From NCBI RefSeq assembly GCF_018141105.1, contig NZ_CP054839.1, positions 3,286,001 to 3,350,000 on the forward strand: 64,000 bases of DNA, in the 5' to 3' direction. The position numbers and the translations under genes are program-made. Source of the stretch: Saccharopolyspora erythraea. GTDB taxonomy: Bacteria; Actinomycetota; Actinomycetes; Mycobacteriales; Pseudonocardiaceae. The notes beneath the pieces were generated by a model, which saw only the letters and a program-made list of their open reading frames with translations, was not told the origin of the DNA and did no database searches. How positions within the stretch are numbered: the first letter of the stretch is position 1; every line of letters begins with the position of its first letter. Below, one piece after another: positions 9,026 through 17,970 of the stretch.

Positions 9026-9885
9026 GGTGTTCCTTCCCGTGTCTGCGGGGGCGAGGGGGAGAGGGTCACCGACACCGGCCGATGGTCGGAGGCCGGCGTC
9101 GCGGTGTCGTCGAGCAGCGGGTGCCGGACGGTCTCGTAGCCCGTCAGCGTGGGGATCAGCCGCGGCGACAGCAGCAACAGGTCGATGCGCCGGGCCGCCG
9201 CGTCCGAGCCGGTGTGGCCGACGGTGGGCGAGCGGTCACCGCGGTGCGCCCCGGCGTCCACCAGCAACGGCTCGTCGGAGCCGAGCATGCGCCGCACGGG
9301 TTCCCGGTCGCAGGTCGTCTCGCCGGGCATCCGGTGGTGGTCGCGCTTGTGCGGCGGTGTGCGAAACCAGTCGGGTTCCGGGTCGCCCGGTGGCACGGTG
9401 TTGGCGTCCATACCGATCACCAGCGGTATCTCCGCTCGCGGGTCGGTGAGCGCGCGCAGGTGGTCGGACTCGATGCGGCGGTGCGTGGGGCTGAAGGGGT
9501 CGAGGTGCGCGACGACGAACCGCACTGGACCGTCCCAGCCCGGCAGCCGCAGCACGGCTTGTCCGTAGCCGTGCCAGAGGGCCTGCCCGAACGGGAGCGG
9601 ATCGGTGCGCACCGGTTCCACTCCGGGACGCCAGAAGATCGCCATGTCGCAGTCGGTCTTGGCGGGGAACAGCGCTCCCCGCATGCCGAAGGCGTCCTCG
9701 GCGTCGTGGAAGGCCGCGCTGCCGGCGTCGCTCCAGTGCCAGCCTTCGGTGGTCATCAGCACGGTGGGGCGCAGCGCGCGCACCAGCTCGCACTGCGCCC
9801 GCCAGCGTCGTTCGTCGCCGCGCCGGCGTTCCAGGGCTGCCTCGTAGAGGTTCCAGAACACCACGCGGGACGAGTGCTCGCTCAC
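9019..9885 (-). CDS. Endonuclease/exonuclease/phosphatase (EEP)-fold hydrolase
   Basis: The protein has 288 residues and no signal peptide. EEP signatures are present in order: FWNLYEA (Asn), MTTEGWHW (metal Glu), VVAHLDPFSPTHRR (His), IGMDANTVPPGDP (Asp, Asn) and the C-terminal SDHRPVSV (Asp-His pair). The family cleaves phosphodiesters or phosphomonoesters with a divalent metal. The GTG start at 9885 forms a GTGA overlap with the O-methyltransferase stop, so the pair is translationally coupled. In a carbohydrate operon the substrate may be a sugar or nucleotide phosphodiester rather than DNA. The exact substrate cannot be read from the sequence. Confidence 0.8.
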   Translation of the reverse strand: MSEHSSRVVFWNLYEAALERRRGDERRWRAQCELVRALRPTVLMTTEGWHWSDAGSAAFHDAEDAFGMRGALFPAKTDCDMAIFWRPGVEPVRTDPLPFGQALWHGYGQAVLRLPGWDGPVRFVVAHLDPFSPTHRRIESDHLRALTDPRAEIPLVIGMDANTVPPGDPEPDWFRTPPHKRDHHRMPGETTCDREPVRRMLGSDEPLLVDAGAHRGDRSPTVGHTGSDAAARRIDLLLLSPRLIPTLTGYETVRHPLLDDTATPASDHRPVSVTLSPSPPQTREGTPC

Positions 9886-10889
9886 TTGAAGCCCACGACC
9901 ATCGACTCGGGGCCGTCCAGGTGCTCGACGTAGGTGCCCCGGAAACCGGTGCGCCGCAGCCACTCCTGGCAGTCCGCACCCGTGTAGTCGTAGCCGCCGG
10001 GCACCTCCATGTGCATGATCAGGCTCAGGATCAGACCGACGGCGTTCTCGCTGCGCCCGTCGTCGATCAACGTCTCGTAGACGATGACCGCGCCGCCCTC
10101 GGGCAGCGCGGCGTGCGCCGAGCTCAGCAGCTCCAGCTTCCGCCGCTCGTCCCAGTTGTGCAGGATGTGGCCGAGCACGAGGACGTCCGCCGAGGGCATC
10201 GGGTCGGCGAAGAAGTCCCCGCCCGCAAAGCTCACCCGGTCGCCGACACCGAGCCTGCCGGTGTACTCCAGGAAGCCGTGCTCGGCGACCGGGAGGTCGA
10301 ATCCGATCGCGTGCAGGTGCGGGTGCCTGCGCAGCAGGTGGCCTGGCAGCGCGCCCTCCGCGCACCCGATGTCGGCCACCGTCTTGTAGTCCTGCCACGG
10401 GAACTTTTCGGCCATCGCCAGTGCCGAACCGATGCTCAGCACCGTCATGTCCCGCTGGAACGCGCGCACCGACTCCGGGGAGGCGTAGGTGGTGTCGTAG
10501 AACTCGGTGCCGGTGTTGACGTCGAGGCTCGACACGCCGGTGCGCAGCACCCCGGTCAGGTCGTCGGCGAGCCCGGCGCACTGCTGGAGGACGCTGTCGC
10601 CGAGGTAGGTGGCGGGCCGGTCGGAGCGGAGGTACTCGGCGGATTCGGCCGTGTTCGCGTAACCGGTGCCGTCGCGGCGCAGCAGTCCGAGCGCGACGAG
10701 CGCGTCGAAGAAGTCGCGCGATGTGCGTGGATGCACACCGGCGCGCTCCCGCAGCGCCTCCTCCGGCAGCGAGCCACCGGCGAGGGCGGTGAACACGCCC
10801 GTCTCAAGCGCGCTCACCAGCAGCTTGGTCTTCCACTGCGCCCACATCAGGTCGGTCACCGGCTGCGGGGAGGGGCGTGGTGCGTTCAT
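9882..10889 (-). CDS. SAM-dependent O-methyltransferase (acetylserotonin/plant-OMT-like family)
   Basis: The protein has 335 residues. A winged-helix dimerisation region lies at about 15-100. The methyltransferase fold follows, with the SAM motif VADIGCAEGALPG near residue 170 (Ala for the usual second Gly), GGDFFADPMPSADVLVLG, the catalytic-histidine region HILHNWDE and YETLIDD. Members O-methylate small secondary metabolites. The annotated ATG overlaps the upstream MFS gene by 86 bp; an internal ATG at 10847 (MWAQWK) would shorten that but lies where homologues usually already have helix. It is coupled by GTGA to the EEP gene. Confidence 0.88.
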   Translation of the reverse strand: MNAPRPSPQPVTDLMWAQWKTKLLVSALETGVFTALAGGSLPEEALRERAGVHPRTSRDFFDALVALGLLRRDGTGYANTAESAEYLRSDRPATYLGDSVLQQCAGLADDLTGVLRTGVSSLDVNTGTEFYDTTYASPESVRAFQRDMTVLSIGSALAMAEKFPWQDYKTVADIGCAEGALPGHLLRRHPHLHAIGFDLPVAEHGFLEYTGRLGVGDRVSFAGGDFFADPMPSADVLVLGHILHNWDERRKLELLSSAHAALPEGGAVIVYETLIDDGRSENAVGLILSLIMHMEVPGGYDYTGADCQEWLRRTGFRGTYVEHLDGPESMVVGFK

Positions 10890-12069
10890 GCGGTTTTCCG
10901 TTCCAGTGCTTGGGGTTCGGGTCGGTCTTGGTGCGGGTGCAGCGCAACGGCAGCAGGATCGCGATGCCGCACAGCACTGCCAGCCCGGTCAGTGCCGCCG
11001 GGATGGTCGCCGGTGCCGAGCCGCTCGCCGCGGCGACCGCGGCGGGCAGGGCGGCGCTGCCTGCCAGGTTGGCGACGAGCAGGAGCGAGGCGACCCGCTG
11101 CCCGTCGCCGAGCGCGGTGAACGCCCACGCAAGCACGGCGGGGAACACCACCGAGAAACCGAGCCCGGCCAGGGCGTAGCCGACCGGTGCCCAGGTGGGT
11201 AGCACGGTGGAGATCAGCGCGGCGGTCCCGGACAGGACACCGGTCAGGACCAGCCGGTGGCTGCTCCAGCCCCGGGCCACCGCGGGCACGACCAGCCGGC
11301 CGGCGGTGAGCCCGGCCCAGAACAGCCCGACCAGGGCCGTGGCGTCGGCTGCCGGGTATCCCACCGCGGCCAGGTGCGTCGAGGCCGAGGCCGCGATGGC
11401 GCTTTCCAAACCCGCGTACAGCAGGGAGATCCCCGCGAACATCGCCAGCAGGGCCACCGGCGAGCTGCGTGGCGCCAGCGTCTCCGCCGCGGGCTGGGGC
11501 AGTGCGATGCGCCGCACGGGCAGGCACAGCGCCGCCAGCCCCCCGGCGGCCGCGAGCACCGCCGACACCCCGCCGAGCGCGCCCATGAACAGCGGACCGG
11601 CCACCGCACCCGCGCCGAAGCTTGCGTGCAGCAGGTTCAGCATCAGCACCTGGCGGTGGCCGAACGACTCACCGACGAAGGAGTTGAGCTGCAGGACCAG
11701 TCCTCCGTAGCCGAAGCCCGCGCCGGTGGCCAGCGCCAACATCAACGGCCAGCCGACGCCGGGCCCGGCCACCGCTCCGGCGAAGGCCATTCCCGCGCAG
11801 CAGAAGGCGAAAACGACCACCAGCGCGGTGAGCACGGCCGGCAGGGCACGCCGCGTCCACGAGCCGCCGAGGGCGACCAACGCGGCGAAGGCACCCGCGT
11901 TGTAGAGCACGACGAGTTCGGCACCGCCGGTCGGGCTGAGGCCGTAGTCCTCGCGCAGCAGCGGCAGGGCGGCGCCGACCGCCCCGGTGACGACGCCGAG
12001 GGGCAGCGACAGCACCATTGCCGCGACGGTCTGCGCCCGCTTCGGGGCGGGCAGGTCAACGGGAGTCAC
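10804..12069 (-). CDS. MFS transporter, probable exporter of the pathway product
   Basis: The protein has 421 residues, twelve hydrophobic segments and an FucP/YbjJ-like layout (MVLSLPLGVVTGAVGAALP, GAGFGYGGLVLQLNSFVGE). The last ~35 residues are charged, and they lie in the region overlapping the methyltransferase gene. The GTG start overlaps the DUF1349 gene by 14 bp. Located inside the biosynthetic operon, it probably exports the product, although sugar-uptake relatives exist in this family. Direction is inference. Confidence 0.85.
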   Translation of the reverse strand: MTPVDLPAPKRAQTVAAMVLSLPLGVVTGAVGAALPLLREDYGLSPTGGAELVVLYNAGAFAALVALGGSWTRRALPAVLTALVVVFAFCCAGMAFAGAVAGPGVGWPLMLALATGAGFGYGGLVLQLNSFVGESFGHRQVLMLNLLHASFGAGAVAGPLFMGALGGVSAVLAAAGGLAALCLPVRRIALPQPAAETLAPRSSPVALLAMFAGISLLYAGLESAIAASASTHLAAVGYPAADATALVGLFWAGLTAGRLVVPAVARGWSSHRLVLTGVLSGTAALISTVLPTWAPVGYALAGLGFSVVFPAVLAWAFTALGDGQRVASLLLVANLAGSAALPAAVAAASGSAPATIPAALTGLAVLCGIAILLPLRCTRTKTDPNPKHWNGKPHERTTPLPAAGDRPDVGAVEDQAAGERA

Positions 12070-12661
12070 GCAATGCCTTCGTTCCGAGGGACAGCGGGGA
12101 GAAGATGGCGGTGCACGACGGGGAGAACGGCGCCTGGGCGAACAGCCCCAGCTCCGGCTCCGCGTCGTCGAACCCGGTGAAGGTGCGCGCGAAGCGCCAC
12201 CCGAGACCGTCGGCCACGCGGACGAACGCCGCGTACCGGGTGCCCTGCCGGGTCAGCAGCAGCTCGGCATCGGGGCCGGGCAGTGCCGGGCCCATCGCCT
12301 CGTCGGAGTGCGGCCGCGACAGCACGGTCACCACCGCCCAGCCGCCGCCGCGGGTGCGCTCCAGGCAGAGCTTGAACCACCCGTCGGCGGCGTGCAGGCT
12401 CAGCCCGCCGGCGTCGGCGAACTTCTCGCCGCTGACCGACACCCGCGACCACGCGGTGAAGTCGCCCCGGATCGTGCGCCGCAGCATCGGCGCGCCGGAA
12501 CCCTCGTAGCTGCCCGGCATGGAGAACAGGTCCGCCCCGGCCGGGGCGGTGACCCGCATCGCGCCGTCGGAGCTGGTGAACGCCTCCGGGTCGCCCACCT
12601 GCCGCCAGTCGCTGCCGAAACCGACCGGGGTGCCGACCGGTGCCGATGTCGCCTCGCTCAC
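12056..12661 (-). CDS. DUF1349 (concanavalin-like) protein
   Basis: The protein has 201 residues. It shows the DUF1349/YesU-like beta-sandwich pattern: FTSSDGAMRVTAPAGADLFS, SVSGEKFADAGGLSLHAADGWFKLCLE and the C-terminal GLFAQAPFSPSCTAIF. The family resembles carbohydrate-binding lectin-like folds and is often found next to glycoside hydrolases. There is no signal peptide. Its GTG start forms a GTGA overlap with the SDR stop. No enzymatic residues are recognisable. A sugar-binding or chaperone role for an intermediate is possible but unproven. Confidence 0.8.
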   Translation of the reverse strand: MSEATSAPVGTPVGFGSDWRQVGDPEAFTSSDGAMRVTAPAGADLFSMPGSYEGSGAPMLRRTIRGDFTAWSRVSVSGEKFADAGGLSLHAADGWFKLCLERTRGGGWAVVTVLSRPHSDEAMGPALPGPDAELLLTRQGTRYAAFVRVADGLGWRFARTFTGFDDAEPELGLFAQAPFSPSCTAIFSPLSLGTKALRDSR

Positions 12662-13479
12662 GGGTTCGTCATCCCGCCGTTCACGCCCAGCGCCTGGCCG
12701 GTCACCGCGCGCGCCGAGGCCAGGTAGGCCACGGCCTCGGCGATGTCCTCGCCGGTCTGGAACTCCTTCTGCGGGATCATCGACCGCATCCGCTCCCAGC
12801 ACTCCTCCGCTGTCTCGCCGGGGCGGGTGAACTCCGAGATCAGGTACTCCCACATGTTCGACCGCACGATGCCGGGGCAGACCGCGTTCGCCCGCACCCC
12901 GTGCTTGGCCTCCTCCAGCGCGAGCGCCGCGGTGAACCCGACGACGCCGAACTTGCCCGCGCAGTAGTGCGCGACCTTGCCGAATCCGGTGCGCCCGGAC
13001 ACCGAGGAGAAGTTCACGATCGACCCGGAGCTCTCCCTCAGCAGCGGTAGCGCGTGCTTGCACGACAGGAAGACGCCGTCGAGGTTGCCGGACACGACGT
13101 AGCGGAACTCGTCCAGCTCCATCTCGTCCACAGTGCACACGTGGGTCACGCCGAAGGCGTTGACCACGGTGTCCAGCCTGCCGGGGTCGGCGGCGATGCC
13201 GTCGTAGAGCCGCTTGACCGCCGCCTCGTCGGTCGCGTCGACCTGCGCGGCCCGCACCCGCAGGCCCTCGGCGGTGAGCCGGGCGGCCAGTGCCTGCGCC
13301 TCGGCGAAGCCGGTCACCTCGGCCGAGCGGTAGTGGTTGTAGCGGGACGGCAGCCGGTCGGTGTCGGCGACGACGACCTGCGCGCCGCGCCGGGCGAACT
13401 CCTCCACCACCGACGCGCCGATCCCCCGCGCTCCACCGATCACCAGGCACACGTCGTCGTGGTAGTCGTGCTGTGCCAT
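12658..13479 (-). CDS. Short-chain dehydrogenase/reductase
   Basis: The protein has 273 residues and is a classical SDR. The nucleotide-binding motif is GGARGIG at 15-21, with acidic Asp39 at the end of beta-2 (VVVADTD) favouring NAD(H). Ser159, Tyr172 and Lys176 (YCAGK) form the active site, and the NAFG motif replaces the usual NNAG. The stretch RLPSRYNHYRSAEVTGF after beta-2 is longer than usual. It lies 4 bp after the glycosyltransferase stop. It probably oxidises or reduces a hydroxyl/keto group of the sugar scaffold, for example preparing a ketone for transamination, which is inference. Confidence 0.88.
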   Translation of the reverse strand: MAQHDYHDDVCLVIGGARGIGASVVEEFARRGAQVVVADTDRLPSRYNHYRSAEVTGFAEAQALAARLTAEGLRVRAAQVDATDEAAVKRLYDGIAADPGRLDTVVNAFGVTHVCTVDEMELDEFRYVVSGNLDGVFLSCKHALPLLRESSGSIVNFSSVSGRTGFGKVAHYCAGKFGVVGFTAALALEEAKHGVRANAVCPGIVRSNMWEYLISEFTRPGETAEECWERMRSMIPQKEFQTGEDIAEAVAYLASARAVTGQALGVNGGMTNP

Positions 13480-13483
13480 GTGC

Positions 13484-14836
13484 TCACTTCCCGTGTTCGT
13501 CGGTTCGGCTGAGCCGGTAGCTCAGCGGCGGCAGCACCAGTCCGTCGAGCAGCCGCGGCAGCGCCCTGTAGTCGGCGAGGTTGCGCTTCGAGCTGCCCGC
13601 GATCTCGCGCAGGGCGGGCAGTTCCCGCCCGGTCTCGGCCTCGGCCTTGGCCACCCGGTCGAGCAGCGCGTCGGAGTCGCCGCCGAAGTACTCCGCGAAC
13701 ACGGCGGCCGACTCCTCCAGCGCCACGCCGAGGTCGGCACCGGTGCGGGGAGCGACCCGCAGCGCCCGGGTGATCCGGTCGTCGGCGGGGATCTGGGGCG
13801 TGGTGTGGCGGCCCGTCATCGCCTGCCAGAAGGTGCGGTCGGCGTAGGGCTCGATGCGCAACAGCCCCGCGGGTTCGAAGTCGCGCTCCACCAGTGTGGC
13901 TACGGCCGCGTCCCCGTCGATGCGTCCGAGCGGCCCGACCTCGCTCATCACGAACTCCGACTCGGTGTCCAAGGTGGACGGCAGGAGGTTGCGCTCCGGC
14001 AGGAGCTCCACCGCGGGACCGACGTCGGCGGCCAGCACCGCGACGCCGTGCGCGAGGGCTTCCAGCACCACCCTGCCCAGCGTCTCCCGGGATGCCGTGC
14101 TGGGAAACATCAGCACGTCGACCTGCGTGAAGAACGACGAGAGCTCGTCGGGTCGCAGCATGCCGGCCATCCGCACCGCCGAGGAGTCCACACCGGACCG
14201 CGCGAGCCGGTCCAGGACCGCCGCGTCCTCCCACTGCGGGGCGTTCGGCTTGCCCGCGACCACGAGGTTCGCCGCGCCGCCGGTTTCGCGGTGCACCCGG
14301 GAGAACACGTCGAGCACCTGGTCGAAGTTCTTCGCCAGGGACAACGCGCCCAGGTATCCGATCCGCAGTGGCCCCGAGGAGGTGCCGCGCGCGGGCAGCC
14401 GCGGCAGCCGGTCCAGCACCGGGTAGGCGACGGCCGAGCCGCCGACGTCGGTCGACGGGAACCAGCGCCGGTACATCAGCCGGGTGTACTCGGTCGGGAA
14501 GAGCGCGATGTCGCCCGGACGAACCAGGGGTGCGCACAGCTCCTCCTGGAGCCAGTACCCCGACCACAGCGCGGTGTGCACCTCTCGCACGATGCGGAAG
14601 TCCACGCCGTTGCGCTCGCGCCACCGGTGGTAGAGGTACGCGTAGGGACCCGAGCCCGCGTAGACCACGTCACCGTCGCGGAGTCCCCTGACCTGCTCGG
14701 CACCGCGGGTCAGGTCGTGCAGGAAGACGTTCTGGCGCCGGGTGAGCAGGTGCGCGATCTGGCGGTGCATGAGGATCGCGCCGTCGAGGATGCCCGAGAC
14801 GTCCAGCGACCGGTAGTCATGCGCGTGCACCCGCAC
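13484..14836 (-). CDS. GT4-family glycosyltransferase
   Basis: The protein has 450 residues with a GT-B fold. The C-terminal donor domain carries RIGYLGALSLAKNFDQ and the EX7E-type motif SRETLGRVVLEALAHGVAVL. The N-terminal part has no membrane segment. The GTG start overlaps the transketolase stop by 20 bp, so the genes are coupled. GT4 enzymes transfer glucose, GlcNAc, mannose or similar from nucleotide sugars with retention. Macrolide glycosyltransferases are usually GT1, so this one points to a carbohydrate or small polar acceptor rather than to a polyketide aglycone. An extended helical C-terminal tail of about 100 residues follows the donor domain and is not typical. Confidence 0.85.
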   Translation of the reverse strand: MRVHAHDYRSLDVSGILDGAILMHRQIAHLLTRRQNVFLHDLTRGAEQVRGLRDGDVVYAGSGPYAYLYHRWRERNGVDFRIVREVHTALWSGYWLQEELCAPLVRPGDIALFPTEYTRLMYRRWFPSTDVGGSAVAYPVLDRLPRLPARGTSSGPLRIGYLGALSLAKNFDQVLDVFSRVHRETGGAANLVVAGKPNAPQWEDAAVLDRLARSGVDSSAVRMAGMLRPDELSSFFTQVDVLMFPSTASRETLGRVVLEALAHGVAVLAADVGPAVELLPERNLLPSTLDTESEFVMSEVGPLGRIDGDAAVATLVERDFEPAGLLRIEPYADRTFWQAMTGRHTTPQIPADDRITRALRVAPRTGADLGVALEESAAVFAEYFGGDSDALLDRVAKAEAETGRELPALREIAGSSKRNLADYRALPRLLDGLVLPPLSYRLSRTDEHGK

Positions 14837-16568
14837 CCGCGATCACCTCCGAGGAGTCGCTGAGCAGCTTCCGGAGCTGCTGAGGGCTCATGCCGTGGCG
14901 CACGAGCTGGCGGTCGTGGACCACGTTCGCGATGTCCTCGCGTACGCCGTGCACCCGCAGGGGCAGGAGGTACTTGGCGCGCAGGCGCTCGCCGAACCCG
15001 CCCTGGACGCCGTTGTACTCGACCGAGATGACCTCGGCGAAGTCCGACAGCCCGCGCACCAGCTCCGGGTCGAGCTCGGGGTCCAGCGCCGCGCAGTGCA
15101 GGTGCGCCAGCCCGCCGTCCTGGTTGGCCTCGGCCACCAGCAGCCCGGCGTAGCCGAAGGTGATCACCGCTCGCCGGGTCTCCGGTGCGGGTGGCGTGAC
15201 CCAGGTGGCGCCGTCGATGTCGGCGGAGCAGCCCCACGCAGGCGGGTCGAACTTGGCGTCCACCATCGCCAGCACGTGCGCGGTGCCGGGGTGGGCCTGC
15301 TGGCGTTCCAGACACGCGTTCAGCTCCAGCGCGCTGATCGGCTCGTACACCCGCGTGTTGAGCATCAGACCCAGCAGGTTGAACGCGTTGTGCGCCCCGC
15401 CCCAGGCGCCCCAGCTGCGGCCCGCCAGCAGGATCAGGTTGGAGACGCTGGTGGTGGCCTCGGTGACCATGTTCAGCGAGTCCATGTAGTACATGGCGTC
15501 GGTGGCGACCACCTTCACGGTGTCTTCCGGCAGCCCGAGGGTCATCCCGACGCCGATGGTCTCGGCCAGCCCGACGTTGGTGTACCGCGGCCCGTCCGGC
15601 AGCCCGAACCGGGCCGCCATGTCGGCGGTGAACACCGCCGCGGAGCGCCGGCGGGACCGCAGGTGCTCGGCCAGCGTGCGGCCGGTGGTGGTGGCGAACG
15701 AGACCTTCGCCGGTTTCGCGACGGCGCCTGTCGGCTTGGGCTTGAAGCTGTGCGCCCCCTTCTCGGTGCGGCACACCAGCGCCGCCGGTCCCGGGGCCTC
15801 GATCAGCTTGCCGAGTGCGGAGTGGATGCCTTCCGCGGTGCCTTCGACCTCTTCCAGCCGCGGCAGGTAGGCCGCCAGGTAGTCGCGGTTGAGCGGTTTG
15901 CTCAGCGGCTCGATGCCCTTGTCGTTGGCGTCGACCACCAGCACGAGGTTGGTCAGCCCCGCGTCGTGTGCGAAGCGCAGCGCCTCGAAGGCCGAACCCT
16001 CGTGCAGCTCACCGTCGCCGGCCAGGCACACCACCTTGCGCTGCGAGCCGCTGCGGGTCAGCTCCCACGCGGTGCTCACCGCCTGCGCCACGCCCACGCC
16101 CAGGCTGTAGCGCATGGTGTTGGTGAACCCCAGGTCGCTGTGCACGACTCCGGTCAGCCCGTGGTGCAGCGCGGTCAGTGGCAGGAAGGGGATCTCGCCG
16201 CGCACGTAGCGCTCGGCGTAGAAGCTCGGAGCGATGTGGCCGCGGCCGACGACCAGCACCGGTGCCTGCTCGTCCTGGCCGGTGAGACCGAGCTCGAAGC
16301 ACGCCCGCACGATGCCCAGCGAGGACAGGCAGCTCTGGTGGTTGCCGGAACCGGTGATCTCGTGCATCCGCAGCAGCACGTCGGCGCTGTCGGTGTAGAC
16401 CCGCTCCGGCACCGCCCGCGCCACGGCGCGCATCTCGGTCATCAGGTCGGCGGGCTCGATCCCGCGAAGCGCCTCCAGCTCCCGTTCGACCACCGCGCGC
16501 TCATCGTCCCGCAGGGTGGGCAGCACACTCATCACCCGGTCCTCGCACCGGAACAGCAGCTCGCTCAT
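14817..16568 (-). CDS. Transketolase-like thiamine-diphosphate enzyme
   Basis: The protein has 583 residues, shorter than housekeeping transketolase (about 660-700), with the N and C halves fused. The ThDP/Mg motif is GDGELHEG at 184-191 with Asn215 in VDANDKG. The catalytic glutamate of the pyrimidine domain is E336 in NVGLAETIG. His residues at 77 (NHQSC) and 111 (GRGHIAP) match cofactor and substrate contacts. The ATG at 16568 overlaps the aminotransferase stop as ATGA, so the two enzymes are made together. Family chemistry is transfer of a two-carbon ketol unit between sugar phosphates. Rifamycin-type clusters use a dedicated transketolase on an aminated sugar, a possible analogy, but the substrate here is unknown. 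Confidence 0.88.
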   Translation of the reverse strand: MSELLFRCEDRVMSVLPTLRDDERAVVERELEALRGIEPADLMTEMRAVARAVPERVYTDSADVLLRMHEITGSGNHQSCLSSLGIVRACFELGLTGQDEQAPVLVVGRGHIAPSFYAERYVRGEIPFLPLTALHHGLTGVVHSDLGFTNTMRYSLGVGVAQAVSTAWELTRSGSQRKVVCLAGDGELHEGSAFEALRFAHDAGLTNLVLVVDANDKGIEPLSKPLNRDYLAAYLPRLEEVEGTAEGIHSALGKLIEAPGPAALVCRTEKGAHSFKPKPTGAVAKPAKVSFATTTGRTLAEHLRSRRRSAAVFTADMAARFGLPDGPRYTNVGLAETIGVGMTLGLPEDTVKVVATDAMYYMDSLNMVTEATTSVSNLILLAGRSWGAWGGAHNAFNLLGLMLNTRVYEPISALELNACLERQQAHPGTAHVLAMVDAKFDPPAWGCSADIDGATWVTPPAPETRRAVITFGYAGLLVAEANQDGGLAHLHCAALDPELDPELVRGLSDFAEVISVEYNGVQGGFGERLRAKYLLPLRVHGVREDIANVVHDRQLVRHGMSPQQLRKLLSDSSEVIAGAGARA

Positions 16569-17884
16569 GCGGCACCACCGCACACCTCGTCGAGGGCCTC
16601 GCCCAGGATCGACAGGATCTCGTCGATGTCGGCGTCCTCGGCCACGTACGGCGGCGCGAGCACGATCCAGTCGTCCTGGCCGCGCACGATCAGCCCCCGC
16701 CGCAGGCAGGCGGCGGCGACCTTGGAACCCGCCTCCGGGTCCGGGCCGCTGTGCGGGCGCACCGTGACGCCGAACAGCAGTCCGGCGGCGCGCAGCTCGC
16801 CCCGGCCGGCCAGCAGGGCGCGCAGACCGCTCGCGGTCCGCTCCGACAGCCGGGCGACCGAGTCCAGCGCGTTGCTGCTCTCGAAAAGCTCGACCGCGGC
16901 CAGCCCGGCCGCCGAGGCCACCGGGTTGGCGGCGTAGGTGTGCGAGGGCGCGAACGAGACCGGTCCGCCCGGCTCGCCGAGCGTGCCTGCGATGTGCTCG
17001 CCGATCAGCACCGCGGCCAGCGGGGCGTAACCACCGGAGATGCCCTTGCCCGCGCAGATCAGGTCGGGGGTGACGCCGAAGGTCTGCGCGGCGAACGGTG
17101 CCCCGGTGCGGCCGAACCCGGTGACGATCTCGTCGAAGATCAGCGTCACGTCGTGCCGGTCGCAGACCTCGCGCACCTTCGGCAGGTAGTCGGCGGGCGG
17201 CACCGCCATCCCGCGCAGGTGGATGACCGGCTCCAGCACCAGGGCGGCCACCGAGTCGGGACCTTCGGCCTCGATGGTGCGCTCGATCATCGCGGCGGCC
17301 AGCGCGCCGGAATCCTCGTGCGGCACGCCGAAGAAGGACTCCAGGCAGTCGGGCGGCCACACGTGCACGACTCCCGGCAGTCCTGGGCCGAACCGGGTCA
17401 CGTCGGGGCGGCCGGTCACCGACAGCGAGCCGAAGGTGGCGCCGTGGTAGCCGTGGTAGTGGCTGAGCACCTTCAGCTTGCCCTGGTTGCCTCGCGAGGC
17501 GTGGTGCAGCCGGGCCAGCCGGATCGCGGCCTCGACCGCCTCCGAGCCGCCGTTGACCAGCTTGGCCGCGGTGATGCCCTCCGGCGCGAGGTCCACCAGC
17601 CGCCGGCTGAGCTCGATCGCGGACTTGTTGGTGCCGTGCAGCGGCGGGTTGAACGCCATCGTCTGCACCTGCTTGGTGACGGCGGTGACGATCGGCTCGC
17701 AGTCGTATCCGAAGCACGTCACGAATACGCCGGAAAGCCCGTCGAGGTAGCGCTTGCCGGTGGCGTCGACCAGCCGAACGCCGGATGCGGACTCGAACAG
17801 GATCGACTGCTCTGAATAGGGGACCTCGAAGCAGTAGGAGGACAGGTCGGCCGGCCAGGGGGCCACGACTTGCTGCGAACTCAT
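16565..17884 (-). CDS. Class III PLP-dependent aminotransferase
   Basis: The protein has 439 residues from the ATG at 17884, which has a purine-rich site (GGAAAAGGTG) just upstream. A longer in-frame extension exists but crosses non-coding-like sequence. PLP features are GGSEAVEAA near 112, HYHGYHG at 142-148, Asp251 in IFDEIVTGFGRTG, and the Schiff-base lysine K280 in ICAGKGISGGY. Class III enzymes move an amino group to or from aldehydes or ketones (omega-amino acids, GABA, or sugar ketones as in GabT1 of 1-deoxynojirimycin synthesis). It is directly coupled to the transketolase, suggesting that an amino-ketose or amino-aldose is the core intermediate. Confidence 0.9.
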   Translation of the reverse strand: MSSQQVVAPWPADLSSYCFEVPYSEQSILFESASGVRLVDATGKRYLDGLSGVFVTCFGYDCEPIVTAVTKQVQTMAFNPPLHGTNKSAIELSRRLVDLAPEGITAAKLVNGGSEAVEAAIRLARLHHASRGNQGKLKVLSHYHGYHGATFGSLSVTGRPDVTRFGPGLPGVVHVWPPDCLESFFGVPHEDSGALAAAMIERTIEAEGPDSVAALVLEPVIHLRGMAVPPADYLPKVREVCDRHDVTLIFDEIVTGFGRTGAPFAAQTFGVTPDLICAGKGISGGYAPLAAVLIGEHIAGTLGEPGGPVSFAPSHTYAANPVASAAGLAAVELFESSNALDSVARLSERTASGLRALLAGRGELRAAGLLFGVTVRPHSGPDPEAGSKVAAACLRRGLIVRGQDDWIVLAPPYVAEDADIDEILSILGEALDEVCGGAA

Positions 17885-17911
17885 GCTCACCTTTTCCAGT
17901 GCGTCGTGGAA

Positions 17912-17931
17912 ACGGCACGGCGCTGTGCCGT
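17912..17931 (-). promoter_or_regulatory. Hairpin in the kinase-aminotransferase gap
   Basis: Arms ACGGCAC (17912-17918) and GTGCCGT (17925-17931) flank a 6-nt loop. Read on the - strand the hairpin is followed by TTTCC. It could attenuate read-through from the upstream kinase-like gene or act as a 5' stabiliser of the aminotransferase mRNA. Confidence 0.4.
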
Positions 17932-17958
17932 CCCTCGGTTTCAACTCGATCGGAAACG

Positions 17959-17970
17959 GGGGACGTCCCC
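17959..17970. promoter_or_regulatory. Perfect palindrome GGGGACGTCCCC, candidate operator
   Basis: A 12-bp perfect palindrome lies in the only sizeable gap (98 bp) of the operon, 75-86 bp upstream of the aminotransferase start. It may be the binding site of one of the pathway regulators. The binding partner is inference. Confidence 0.4.
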
